64,000 nt of DNA from the NCBI RefSeq assembly GCF_004565475.1, contig NZ_SRHX01000010.1, positions 1 through 64,000 on the forward strand. Reading direction: 5' to 3'. Source of the DNA: Lonepinella koalarum. GTDB taxonomy: Bacteria > Pseudomonadota > Gammaproteobacteria > Enterobacterales > Pasteurellaceae. Below are positions 42,210-50,724 of this stretch, in pieces (position 1 is the first letter of the stretch; the number at the start of each line of letters is the position of its first letter). The position numbers and the translations under genes are program-made. A model generated the notes under the pieces. It worked only from the letters and a program-made list of their open reading frames with translations, did no database searches and was not told the DNA's origin.

Positions 42210-43433
42210 ATGAAAACTATCGCAATCGCAGGAACTTTTGATACAAAAGGTACAGAATTTTTGTATGTTAAAAGTCTAGTGGAACAATTAGGGTTTAAAC
42301 CTTTTATGATCCATACAGGGGTATTTGAGCCTGATTTTGAAGTGGATATAACTAATAAGGATATTGCACAGCACGCAGGTTCTGATATTGCAGATATTGT
42401 AAGAAAAAAAGATCGAGCATTTGCTACCGAGATATTGTCTAAAGGTATGGAAATTCTTGTGCCTAAACTTTATGCAGCAGGTGAGTTTGATGGTATTATC
42501 TCTTTTGGTGGATCGGGTGGTACATCGTTAGTAACACCAGCGATGCGAGCCTTACCTATTGGGGTACCTAAGGTAATGGTTTCAACTATGGCATCGGGTA
42601 ATGTTGCACAATATGTAGGAGCTAGTGATATTGTTATGATCCCTTCAATTGTAGATGTTGCAGGACTTAATCAAATTTCTAAAACTATTTTTAGAAATGC
42701 TATCTTAACTATTGCAGGAATGGTAGGACTTAAAGATCAATTAAAAGGCGATTTAGAACAGAGTAAACCGCTTATTGCTGCAACCATGTTTGGTGTGACC
42801 ACACCTTGTATCAATTATGCTAAAAATTATCTTGAACAACGTGGTTATGAAGTTTTAGTCTTTCACGCTACTGGCACAGGTGGGAGAACCATGGATAGCT
42901 TAATTAGTACTGGTTTTTTTAAAGGTGTATTAGATTTAACTACAACAGAATGGTGTGATGAGATTGTCGGTGGTGTATTAAATGCCGGACCAAATCGTTG
43001 TGAAGCGGCAGCTAAACATGGCGTTCCACAAGTGATGTCTGTTGGAGCGTTGGATATGGTTAATTTTGGACCTTTTGATACTATACCGAATTGTTTCAAA
43101 GATCGCCTATTTTACCGCCATAATCCAACGGTTACTTTAATGCGAACCACTGAACAAGAAATTATCCAAGTGGGTAACAAATTAGTTGAAAAATTAAATA
43201 TGTCATCACGCAAAACTATTTTAATGTTACCACTACAAGGTCTTTCATCTATTGATGCCGAAAACCAAATTTTTGAAGGGATTAATGAACGAAAAGCTTT
43301 ATTTGATACCTTGAAGAATGGCGTAAATCCATCGGTTGTTGAAGTCGTTGAAATGAATAATCACATCAATGATCAAGTTTTTGCTGAAACTGCAGCACAA
43401 AAACTTATTGAATTAATAAACTCATCAAATTAA
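42210..43433 (+). CDS. UPF0261 / Tm-1-like ATP-binding domain protein
   Basis: The 407-residue protein shows UPF0261 features: N-terminal IAGTFDTKGTEFLYVKSLVE (residues 5-24), the glycine-rich nucleotide-binding-like ISFGGSGGTSLVTPAMRALP near 94-113, and a second domain from about 190 with HATGTGGRTMDSL near 220. It resembles the N-terminal half of tomato Tm-1 (family knowledge). Its biochemical function is not established; a strong AAAGGAG site precedes it. It is 17 bases upstream of the TIM-barrel gene, clearly one operon. Confidence 0.85.
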   Translation: MKTIAIAGTFDTKGTEFLYVKSLVEQLGFKPFMIHTGVFEPDFEVDITNKDIAQHAGSDIADIVRKKDRAFATEILSKGMEILVPKLYAAGEFDGIISFGGSGGTSLVTPAMRALPIGVPKVMVSTMASGNVAQYVGASDIVMIPSIVDVAGLNQISKTIFRNAILTIAGMVGLKDQLKGDLEQSKPLIAATMFGVTTPCINYAKNYLEQRGYEVLVFHATGTGGRTMDSLISTGFFKGVLDLTTTEWCDEIVGGVLNAGPNRCEAAAKHGVPQVMSVGALDMVNFGPFDTIPNCFKDRLFYRHNPTVTLMRTTEQEIIQVGNKLVEKLNMSSRKTILMLPLQGLSSIDAENQIFEGINERKALFDTLKNGVNPSVVEVVEMNNHINDQVFAETAAQKLIELINSSN

Positions 43434-43450
43434 ATCTAGGAGATTCCACT

Positions 43451-44281
43451 ATGAATAGAATGACTCGTACAGAAATTATGGCAAAATTCAGAAATGAAGT
43501 TGCTAATGGTAAAATTCTTGTTGGTGTAGGTGCGGGCACTGGTATTACTGCTAAGTGTAGTGAAAAAGGTGGTGCAGATATGCTGATTATTTATAACTCT
43601 GGTCGTTTTAGAATGGCTGGACGTGGTTCGTTATCTGGTCTTTTAGCATATGGCGATGCTAATAAAATTGTACAAGAAATGGGTGCAGAAGTCCTCCCTA
43701 TTGTAAAAGATACGCCTGTGCTTGCCGGGGTTTGTGGGACAGATCCATTCCGTGTTATGGATTTATTTTTAAAACAATTAAAAGAGCAAGGCTTCAATGG
43801 CGTTCAAAACTTTCCTACGGTCGGTTTAATTGACGGTAAATTTCGTGCTAATTTAGAAGAAACGGGTATGGGCTATGGTTTAGAAGTGGAAATGATCCGT
43901 GAAGCTCATAAATTAGATATGCTCACTTGTCCTTACGTTTTTGACGCAGAACAAGCGGCAGCAATGGCAGAAGCAGGGGCAGATATTTTGGTTGCACATT
44001 TAGGCTTAACAACAAAAGGTTCAATTGGTGCGGAAACTGCATTAACCCTTGATGATTGTTGTGAAATTATCCGAGAAATTATTAGTGCAGGCAGAAAAGT
44101 AAATCCGGAAATTCTTGTAATTTGCCATGGCGGACCTATTGCAGATCCAGAAGATGCGGAATATGTAATTAAAAAAGTCCCTGAAATTGACGGTTTCTTT
44201 GGCGCATCATCAATTGAGCGTTTAGCATCTGAGCGTGGAATGACAACTCAAACTGCGGCTTTCAAAGCGATTAAAAAATAA
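43451..44281 (+). CDS. PEP-hydrolase-like TIM-barrel protein (Tm-1 C-terminal type)
   Basis: The 276-residue TIM barrel has GAGTGITAKCSEKGGAD near 27-43, FRMAGRGSLSG near 52, NFPTVGLIDGKF near 118, and AHLGLTTKGSIGAE near 185. It belongs to the PEP_hydrolase family (PF09370 from memory) that forms the C-terminal half of plant Tm-1 proteins. In bacteria it commonly follows a UPF0261 gene, as here. Its substrate is unknown. The fusion regulator at 40900 carries a diverged copy. It is followed by a terminator. Confidence 0.85.
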   Translation: MNRMTRTEIMAKFRNEVANGKILVGVGAGTGITAKCSEKGGADMLIIYNSGRFRMAGRGSLSGLLAYGDANKIVQEMGAEVLPIVKDTPVLAGVCGTDPFRVMDLFLKQLKEQGFNGVQNFPTVGLIDGKFRANLEETGMGYGLEVEMIREAHKLDMLTCPYVFDAEQAAAMAEAGADILVAHLGLTTKGSIGAETALTLDDCCEIIREIISAGRKVNPEILVICHGGPIADPEDAEYVIKKVPEIDGFFGASSIERLASERGMTTQTAAFKAIKK

Positions 44282-44341
44282 AGTATTGAATTAGCGATAA
44301 AGCTAAATATCAATTCGTTAGTAGGTTAATTTCATTAAACT

Positions 44342-44378
44342 AAAACCACGTAAGTTTTTAAACAAACGTGGTTTTTGA
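44342..44378 (+). terminator. terminator of the UPF0261/TIM-barrel operon
   Basis: AAAACCACGT (44342-44351) pairs with ACGTGGTTTT (44366-44375) followed by T's. It ends the plus-strand module and separates it from the convergent TRAP operon. The remainder of the 44282-44542 gap shows nothing else I can support. Confidence 0.85.
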
Positions 44379-44542
44379 TTTTACCTATTAAACTATTTTA
44401 TCTATTATGCCAAAAAAGAAAAATAGCAAAAACTCACTATCTTTGCTTTAAAATTAAAAGGACTGAGTTCGATATAACATCCACCGTTGTTAGACCTTGA
44501 AATAGATGTCTAATTTTTCCGATCCGTTCAAAAGTACTTTTC

Positions 44543-45592
44543 TTATTTGAGAGCCTCCTGATCTTCTTTGCTTATTTTAGTCTCACAAAAATGAATTTGT
44601 TGTTCAAACTTGGTTAACCATTTTTTACCATCTTCATTTGCTTTATTTAGATAATTATCTCGTATTGGCATCGTAGCCTTTTTAAAGGCTTCTTTTTCTT
44701 CTGTTGTTGGATTGTATATCTTTCCACCAGCTTTTTTGAATTCTTCATAAGCATTAAATTCTTGCCACTTAGGATAGGATCTTAAATATTGATTTTGTGC
44801 AATAACAGCGTCTAGGATCACTTTTTTCAGATTATCTGGTAATGAATTAAATTTGTCATTATTCATTAACCAAGCTCCTCCCATATAAGCATGTCCATCT
44901 AATGTTATATGTTTAAGGCTTTCATGAAATTTCATCTGAACAATGTCTACAATACCATTTTTGGTACCATCTACCATCCCTGTTGATAGAGCAGTATAAA
45001 CTTCGGGCCAAGCAATAGGAGTTGGTGCGCCACCTAATGTTTTTACTAATTCCTGTTGTATTGCAGCTGGAACCGTTCTTAATTTAAGACCTTTTAGATC
45101 TTCTGGTTTTTGAATTACTTTTTTGGTTGTAGCAAAATTACGCCATCCTCCCGAGTTTGAAATCATCATTAAACGTAGATTTTGCGTTTTTCCTAATATT
45201 CCTTCTCGAACTTCGGCGATAAAATCTTGATTATCATACACACATTCCGCAACACGATCATTCGGTAATAAATAGGGCAAATCGAAGCTTTCTATAGATT
45301 GCCAGTAATTAGCTAACTCAGGAACTGTCGTTTGAAAATAATCAAACATTCCTGACTGAACACCCGCCAAACATTCTTTGGCATTACCACAAAGTTGTCC
45401 GCTAGGATAAATTTCAACAGAAATCTCACCATTTGAATGAGATTCAGCTATATTTTTAAAAACTAATAATGATTGATAATTATAACTGTCTAAATTTGTC
45501 ACAATAGGAACAGTCAATTTATATTGTGCTGCCTGAGCTGCTCCGATAGTTAATAAAAATGTACTGATTAAAATTGATTTTTTAATTTTCAT
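44543..45592 (-). CDS. TRAP transporter substrate-binding protein (DctP family)
   Basis: The 349-residue periplasmic protein has a signal peptide (residues 1-21, ending AAQAAQY) and the DctP fold, with the ligand-clasp Arg in the conserved LKGLKLRTVPAAIQ segment near 158-171. It is the last gene of a Q-M-P operon. Genomic context next to csqR and yihV suggests sulfoquinovose or its glyceride as ligand (inference). TRAP systems for other sulfonates, such as dihydroxypropanesulfonate and isethionate, are known. C4-dicarboxylate or sialic acid binding cannot be excluded by sequence reading. Confidence 0.88.
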   Translation of the reverse strand: MKIKKSILISTFLLTIGAAQAAQYKLTVPIVTNLDSYNYQSLLVFKNIAESHSNGEISVEIYPSGQLCGNAKECLAGVQSGMFDYFQTTVPELANYWQSIESFDLPYLLPNDRVAECVYDNQDFIAEVREGILGKTQNLRLMMISNSGGWRNFATTKKVIQKPEDLKGLKLRTVPAAIQQELVKTLGGAPTPIAWPEVYTALSTGMVDGTKNGIVDIVQMKFHESLKHITLDGHAYMGGAWLMNNDKFNSLPDNLKKVILDAVIAQNQYLRSYPKWQEFNAYEEFKKAGGKIYNPTTEEKEAFKKATMPIRDNYLNKANEDGKKWLTKFEQQIHFCETKISKEDQEALK

Positions 45593-45658
45593 AATAATGT
45601 CCTCGCGATTGATAAAAATTATTAATTAATGGAAATGGATAATATTTTTTATTTGATA

Positions 45659-46948
45659 TTACATTAATCCTAAAAGTTGTGGTAAACCAGTAACAAAAAT
45701 AGGAAAGAATGATATTAAGAAAATAATTAAAAATTCAATAAATAAGAACGGTAGAATTGCTTTTGATATTTTCTGCAATGGCACGCCAGATACACCTGAT
45801 GCGACAAACAATACCAACCCCATTGGAGGCGTTGCTAAACCTATAGATAAATTAGAAACCATAACCACACCAAAGTGAACAGGATCGATTCCTACATTCG
45901 TCATAATAGGGGCTAAAATTGGCGCAAAAATTAATATGGCAGGACCCGCGTCTAAAAACATACCAACGATAAATAAAAAGATATTAACGATAAAGAATAA
46001 AAGATATTTATTATCAGTGATTGAATACAAGAAAGATGTCACATGGTTTGCAATTCCGGATAAACTTACCGCAGAAGCAAATCCACTTGCCGCGGCAACA
46101 ATGATCAGTATAGCGGCTGCATTTACACTTACTCTAACAAACATCGGATAAACATCTTTTAGCTTTAAGTTTTTCATAATGAAAACAGATAAAATTAATG
46201 CATAGAATACGGCCACAGCAGCGGCTTCTGTCGGAGTAAATATTCCACCATAAATTCCCCCAAGGATAATTACAGGGGTAAGTAATGGTAATATTGCCAT
46301 TTTAAATCCGGCACGTCTTTCCACACTAGAAGCTCGTGCAAATTGTTGAACTTGTGGGTATTTTCTAATTTGGTATCTATTTACTAGCATTAATCCAATA
46401 CAAAGGATGATTCCTGGCACTACTCCACCCATAAACATAGCTGCAACAGATGTATTCATTACAAAAGCATAGATCAACATTATTCCACTAGGTGGAATAA
46501 TTGTTCCTAGAACCGTCGCGGCTGCAGTTAAAGCGGCAGCATAAGTTCTGTCATATTTATAACGTTCCATTTCAGGAATTAACATTTTTCCAATCGCAGA
46601 CGTTGCTGCAACCGATGATCCTGTTAAGGCGCCAAATAAAGTAGATGCTAATATAACAACATGTCCCAATCCACCCTTTAAGTGCTGAACCATTGTTTGA
46701 GAGAAAGTAATAATACGATTTGTTATACCACCATTTACCATAAATTCACCAGCTAGCATAAAAAATGGCAATGCTAGGAGTAAGAAACTATCTAACCCTG
46801 AATATAATCTTTGATAAAGCATGTTTATAAACAATACTTTTTCATCTTGAAATAATGCGATTATGGGGGATAATCCTAAGGCAAACAAAACAGGTACACC
46901 GATTAACAAAAATATTAAAAAATATAAAATAAAAACTGGAGATACCAT
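45659..46948 (-). CDS. TRAP transporter large permease (DctM family)
   Basis: The 429-residue inner-membrane protein has about 11-13 hydrophobic segments, with the DctM features LFGALTGSSVAATSAIG near 111-127, PPSGIMLIYA near 153 and GLATPPMGLVLFVASGVSG near 373. It starts at ATG 46948 (AGAGGG 8 bases before); a TTG two codons earlier is less likely. It translocates the substrate delivered by DctP, driven by the sodium gradient. It is separated from dctQ by 14 bases. Confidence 0.92.
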   Translation of the reverse strand: MVSPVFILYFLIFLLIGVPVLFALGLSPIIALFQDEKVLFINMLYQRLYSGLDSFLLLALPFFMLAGEFMVNGGITNRIITFSQTMVQHLKGGLGHVVILASTLFGALTGSSVAATSAIGKMLIPEMERYKYDRTYAAALTAAATVLGTIIPPSGIMLIYAFVMNTSVAAMFMGGVVPGIILCIGLMLVNRYQIRKYPQVQQFARASSVERRAGFKMAILPLLTPVIILGGIYGGIFTPTEAAAVAVFYALILSVFIMKNLKLKDVYPMFVRVSVNAAAILIIVAAASGFASAVSLSGIANHVTSFLYSITDNKYLLFFIVNIFLFIVGMFLDAGPAILIFAPILAPIMTNVGIDPVHFGVVMVSNLSIGLATPPMGLVLFVASGVSGVPLQKISKAILPFLFIEFLIIFLISFFPIFVTGLPQLLGLM

Positions 46949-46962
46949 AACCAACGCCCTCT

Positions 46963-47475
46963 TTAATTAATTTTTTGATAATTTATGAAGTTATTTAATT
47001 CAGAAATGATTTTTTGCATTACTTGTAATAGGGTTATACAAAATAGTAATGGTGGAACTAGATAAATGTAATACATTTTGAAAGGAAGACTATTAGCCAT
47101 TACGTTTCCTTTAAGAAAGAAAACCCAACCAAAATAAATCCATACTACTATAGTTAATAATGCAAAAATATGAACAAAAAACATTACCAAGTGAGATATT
47201 CTTTTACCTTTAATTTTCTCTACCAAAAAAGTCATCGCTATGTTTTGATCTGTTAAATAGATTAAAGGTAAACATAAATATGTCATATAAATCATCAAAT
47301 AACTTGATAACTCATCCGTCCAGGTTAAGGGGGAACCCAATAAATAACGGTAGAAAACTTGTAGTAAAACGATAGATGTCATCATTATCAATAGTAATCC
47401 AGCTATTCTTTTTCCCGTGTTTGCAATAGGTTCGTTTACTTTTGCAAGTATGTTTTCTATGTTCTTTAATATCAT
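46963..47475 (-). CDS. TRAP transporter small permease (DctQ family)
   Basis: The 170-residue protein has four membrane segments; the family motif TWTDELSSYLMIYMTYL lies in the second segment. I choose ATG 47475, six bases after AAGGAG; the ATG at 47481 abuts the ribosome-binding site, and a longer frame to 47523 has no site. It is the first gene of the dctQ-dctM-dctP operon. It sits downstream of a CRP-like site. Confidence 0.88.
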   Translation of the reverse strand: MILKNIENILAKVNEPIANTGKRIAGLLLIMMTSIVLLQVFYRYLLGSPLTWTDELSSYLMIYMTYLCLPLIYLTDQNIAMTFLVEKIKGKRISHLVMFFVHIFALLTIVVWIYFGWVFFLKGNVMANSLPFKMYYIYLVPPLLFCITLLQVMQKIISELNNFINYQKIN

Positions 47476-47548
47476 TGACATCTCCTTGTTTAGGTCGTTA
47501 AACGAGATTTTGATGTTAGGCATATTACCATTAATTTTGATAAAAAAA

Positions 47549-47564
47549 AGTGATGGAGATCACA
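47549..47564. promoter_or_regulatory. CRP site upstream of the TRAP operon
   Basis: AGTGA-N6-TCACA matches nine of ten consensus positions. It lies about 81 bases (centre) before the dctQ ATG. It suggests that import is under the same catabolite control as the sulfoquinovose enzymes. Confidence 0.7.
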
Positions 47565-47690
47565 AAAAAACAAATTTGTGTAATTTTTTTTTCTTTTTTT
47601 TTCGGTTTTATGCGTTTTTTAGAGGCGATTTGGAGAAAGGATGGAGGAAAGATGTATGGGGGGATAAAAGATCACAAAATCTTGCAGATC

Positions 47691-47792
47691 TTACATCGCT
47701 TGTTTAAATAAACTGTAATATTCCCATTCGAAACGTTTATCAGCCTTATTTCTTGCATGATTAGCAAAATGGTAGTTCTTGATGCCATCAAA
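47691..47792 (-). pseudogene. coding-like remnant in the dctQ-csqR gap
   Basis: On the minus strand a 33-codon open stretch ending in TAA translates to a protein-like C terminus (contains NYHFANHARNKADKRF and ends EYYSLFKQAM). A weak hairpin (AAGAT/ATCTT, 47660-47676) follows. In a second frame directly upstream, codons are open for about 60 residues to 47957. Together they look like a decayed, frameshifted gene between csqR and dctQ. I do not recognise the family. Chance open frames in AT-rich DNA cannot be excluded. An inverted repeat (GAACAAT/ATTGTTC) is at 47801-47821. I see nothing else in the 47565-47967 gap. Confidence 0.35.
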
Positions 47793-47967
47793 CTACAAAG
47801 GAACAATAAACCAAATTGTTCTTGATAATACAAGGTATTTTACCATCACTTTCAGTACAAAATGAAAGACATTGATGATATATGGTATAAAATAATGCGG
47901 ATATTTCCAATACAGTTATAAGGTTTATATATTGGGTAATATTTGGTAAAAATTTATTGATTTAATC

Positions 47968-48768
47968 TTAAATATGTTTTTTTACAGTATGAAGTTCTAC
48001 TTTTTTTTCTCTTATTATTCGCATTATTTCTGTTGGCGGTTTTTCATCAGTAAATAATACCATGTTGTTTCTCAGTGTGTCTATTTCAACGGCGGCAGAT
48101 GTATGGAATTTGGAGTGGTCTGCGGCGATTAAAACTTTCTTAGAATTATGTAACATCGCTTTCACAACAGCCACCTCGTTTATATCGAAGTCAAGCAAAG
48201 TGCCATCGTTTGCAATTGCGCCAAGACTCGTAATCAGATAGTCAGCTCTAAAGTGATTAATAAAAGAAACAACATTCGGACCAATAATACCACCGTTATG
48301 AGAGCGCAACATTCCACCCACCGTGATTACTTCAAAATTTTTGTTTATATATAATAGGTTAGCCACTCTTAAACTGTTCGTAATAATACGTAGATTATTT
48401 TTCGATTCTAGCGCTCTTGCTATAAATTCTACAGTGGTACCAATCGTGATAAATAACGTAGAGCCATCTAAAATGTAATTTGATATTTCATTTGCGATCA
48501 ACGTTTTTTCTTCAGTATGTATCGTTTCCCGTATTGAAAATTCTGTATTCGTAATGCTAGATACTCTACCAGCTCCACCATGATGGCGGGAAATAAAACC
48601 ATTTTGACTAAGTGTTTTTATGTCTCGTCTAATTGTTTGTGTTGTAACACCCAGAGTGTGAGCTAATTCTTCATTACTTATATAACCATTAGATTGCACT
48701 AAAGAAATTAATTTATCGTGTCTGGGGTTGCCAGTTAACTCGGTGTATTTAATAGTATTAATCGTCAT
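47968..48768 (-). CDS. csqR: DeoR-family regulator of sulfoquinovose catabolism
   Basis: The 266-residue DeoR regulator has an N-terminal winged helix (residues 12-70; ELAHTLGVTTQTIRRDIKTL) and a sugar-phosphate-isomerase-like sensor (ITIGTTVE, NSLRVANLLY, IIGPN, ADHSKFH). It follows E. coli CsqR (YihW) closely, including the unusual TELTGNPRHD start and SRHHGGAGR. In E. coli the protein represses the sulfoquinovose operons and is released by pathway ligands. It starts 3 bases past the yihV stop, so the two are translationally coupled. Confidence 0.92.
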   Translation of the reverse strand: MTINTIKYTELTGNPRHDKLISLVQSNGYISNEELAHTLGVTTQTIRRDIKTLSQNGFISRHHGGAGRVSSITNTEFSIRETIHTEEKTLIANEISNYILDGSTLFITIGTTVEFIARALESKNNLRIITNSLRVANLLYINKNFEVITVGGMLRSHNGGIIGPNVVSFINHFRADYLITSLGAIANDGTLLDFDINEVAVVKAMLHNSKKVLIAADHSKFHTSAAVEIDTLRNNMVLFTDEKPPTEIMRIIREKKVELHTVKKHI

Positions 48769-48771
48769 ATT

Positions 48772-49680
48772 TCACTTTAGTAAATTGTTATTTTTTGATT
48801 CCAGAAAAATATTCACTTGTTCTAAATTAGGAATACCCTCTCTCCCACCTGGTGCTTCACATTTTAACGCTGCTACAGCGCTAGCGAATTCTACTAGTTT
48901 ATCACTAGAATATCCATTAGCTAATGCAAAAGCAAATGCACCATGAAATACATCTCCAGCTCCTGTCGTATCAATAACTTGGACCTTAAAACCATTATGA
49001 TGTTTGATTTGATTATTTTCAAGCCAGTTACAGCCTTTTTCACCAAGAGTGACGTACACATTGCCTTTACAAATATTATTTGCATAATCTAGTGCAGTAT
49101 CAATATTTTTATATTTTGACATCTTTAATAAACCAGGTTCAGAAAATACAGCAAAATCAGCAAGTTTTACAAGAGAAATGATACTTTGTGGTGTTATATC
49201 TGCATCTAATACAGTCGTTATATTTAGCTCTTGAGCTTTTTTTAAGCAATACAATGTTCCTTTATGCCAGCGAACATCACATAAAATGATATTATATTGT
49301 GAAAAATCTATAGAATTTAACCATTTTGTGTTTTCTAATAAGTCAGGGCTTGGGTAGTTACATATTAATCTTTCCCCCATATTATCAACAAAAATAGCGG
49401 ATTGTGATGATTTTGCATTTTTGTATATTTTTGTTGTTTTAGTATTCACACCATAGGTTTCTAACTCAGACAGGAGTGACTTTCCCGTAAAATCATCCCC
49501 CACTCTACCTATAAAATCCACTTTTCCGCCTAATTTGGCGATAGTGACGGCAGCGGTAGCAGCAGGTCCACCACCGACTTCTTTGTAATGATGGGATACA
49601 TATTTACCACTCTGGGAAAACATCTTTTCAATATAGTAGATTCTATCTTGTACAGCGATTCCTACACAAGCAATTTTCAT
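48772..49680 (-). CDS. yihV: 6-deoxy-6-sulfofructose kinase
   Basis: The 302-residue PfkB-family kinase has EVGGGPAATAAV at 34-45 and the catalytic DTTGAGDVFHGA with Asp243. Residues K26, N108 and R137 align with those I recall as the sulfonate contacts of E. coli YihV (K27, N109, R138). It phosphorylates sulfofructose at O-1. It is divergent from yihU across a 146-base promoter region with a CRP site, and coupled to csqR. Confidence 0.94.
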   Translation of the reverse strand: MKIACVGIAVQDRIYYIEKMFSQSGKYVSHHYKEVGGGPAATAAVTIAKLGGKVDFIGRVGDDFTGKSLLSELETYGVNTKTTKIYKNAKSSQSAIFVDNMGERLICNYPSPDLLENTKWLNSIDFSQYNIILCDVRWHKGTLYCLKKAQELNITTVLDADITPQSIISLVKLADFAVFSEPGLLKMSKYKNIDTALDYANNICKGNVYVTLGEKGCNWLENNQIKHHNGFKVQVIDTTGAGDVFHGAFAFALANGYSSDKLVEFASAVAALKCEAPGGREGIPNLEQVNIFLESKNNNLLK

Positions 49681-49747
49681 GTTACCTCCAATTCTGTTTG
49701 ATATTTAGTTGTTAAAATGAATTCTACACTAAAAAAAATTTTAAAAA

Positions 49748-49763
49748 TGTGATCTAGATCACT
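49748..49763. promoter_or_regulatory. CRP site in the yihV/yihU divergent promoter
   Basis: TGTGA-TCTAGA-TCACT matches nine of ten half-site positions, and the central bases equal the strongest known CRP consensus. It sits between the two divergent operons, 67 bases from the yihV ATG and 63 bases from the yihU ATG, and can control both. Confidence 0.82.
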
Positions 49764-49826
49764 TTACTTAAATAAAAAATACAAATATGATAAAAAAAAG
49801 ACAAAAATGATCAAAAAGGAAATGAT

Positions 49827-50714
49827 ATGGCACATATAGCTTTTATAGGATTAGGGCAAATGGGGACCCCGATGGCAACTAATTTACTCCATAAAGGGCA
49901 TCATTTGAGAGTTTATGATATAAATCCTACAGCCTCTGAGAAGCTTAATGCTCTGGGTGCTTATGTAGCAACATCACCTAAAGATGCTGTTTTAGGGTGT
50001 GAGTTTATAATTACAATGCTACCAAATGGAAAGTTAGTTAATGACGTTATTTTTGGTAATAATGGTGCTATAGAATCTATTAATAGAAATTCTATTGTTA
50101 TTGATATGTCAACAATTCATCCTTTAGAAAGTGACGATATACGTAACAGGCTACGATCTGAAAATATAGAATTTATGGATGTTCCTGTAGGAAGAACTTC
50201 TGATCACGCTATTTCGGGGACATTACTCATTCTAGCAGGGGGAACAAAAGAACAAATAGAAAAAGCATCTCCTATTTTACTATGCATGGGGAATAAAATT
50301 GTTAATACTGGGGGACCAGGTAATGGTATTCGAGTGAAATTAATTAACAATTTTATGAGTATAGCATTAAATGCACTCTCTGCTGAAGCCACAGTGTTGT
50401 GTGAATCTTTGAATTTACCATTAGAAAAGGCATTGGAAGTAATGGAGGGGACGCCTGCTAATAAAGGACATTTCACCACAACTTGGCCGAATAAAGTATT
50501 AAAAGGAGATTTAACGCCTTCCTTTATGATTGATTTAGCCCATAAAGATCTCAGTTTAGCGTTAGATGTGGCTAATCAATTGAATGTTCCTTTGTTTATG
50601 GGAGCCGCTTCTAGAGAGATTTATAGTCAAGCGAGAGCTACAGGAAGAGGAAAACAAGATTGGACGGCTATTTTAGAACATTTGCGTAATTGTTCAGGAT
50701 TAAAAGATGATTAA
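49827..50714 (+). CDS. yihU: 3-sulfolactaldehyde reductase
   Basis: The 295-residue beta-hydroxyacid dehydrogenase has the N-terminal Rossmann motif [10 protein letters not shown] (8-17), a substrate-binding R123 in DVPVGRTS, and the catalytic K171 in GIRVKLINN, at the same positions as E. coli YihU. It reduces 3-sulfolactaldehyde with NADH to 2,3-dihydroxypropane-1-sulfonate. First gene of the plus-strand operon; AAGGA lies before the ATG. Confidence 0.95.
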   Translation: MAHIAFIGLGQMGTPMATNLLHKGHHLRVYDINPTASEKLNALGAYVATSPKDAVLGCEFIITMLPNGKLVNDVIFGNNGAIESINRNSIVIDMSTIHPLESDDIRNRLRSENIEFMDVPVGRTSDHAISGTLLILAGGTKEQIEKASPILLCMGNKIVNTGGPGNGIRVKLINNFMSIALNALSAEATVLCESLNLPLEKALEVMEGTPANKGHFTTTWPNKVLKGDLTPSFMIDLAHKDLSLALDVANQLNVPLFMGAASREIYSQARATGRGKQDWTAILEHLRNCSGLKDD

Positions 50715-50724
50715 GGAAAAAATT

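Noticed and set aside
40900-44281. Assigning the UPF0261/TIM-barrel module to the sulfoquinovose pathway
   Set aside because: The two units are convergent and separated by a terminator, there is no shared regulatory motif, and no pathway step is missing that these proteins would fill.
47417-47707. Plus-strand open frame of 96 codons across the dctQ start
   Set aside because: It runs antisense through dctQ and then through a poly-T tract (giving a run of Phe). It has no ribosome-binding site and overlaps the CRP site; a chance frame.
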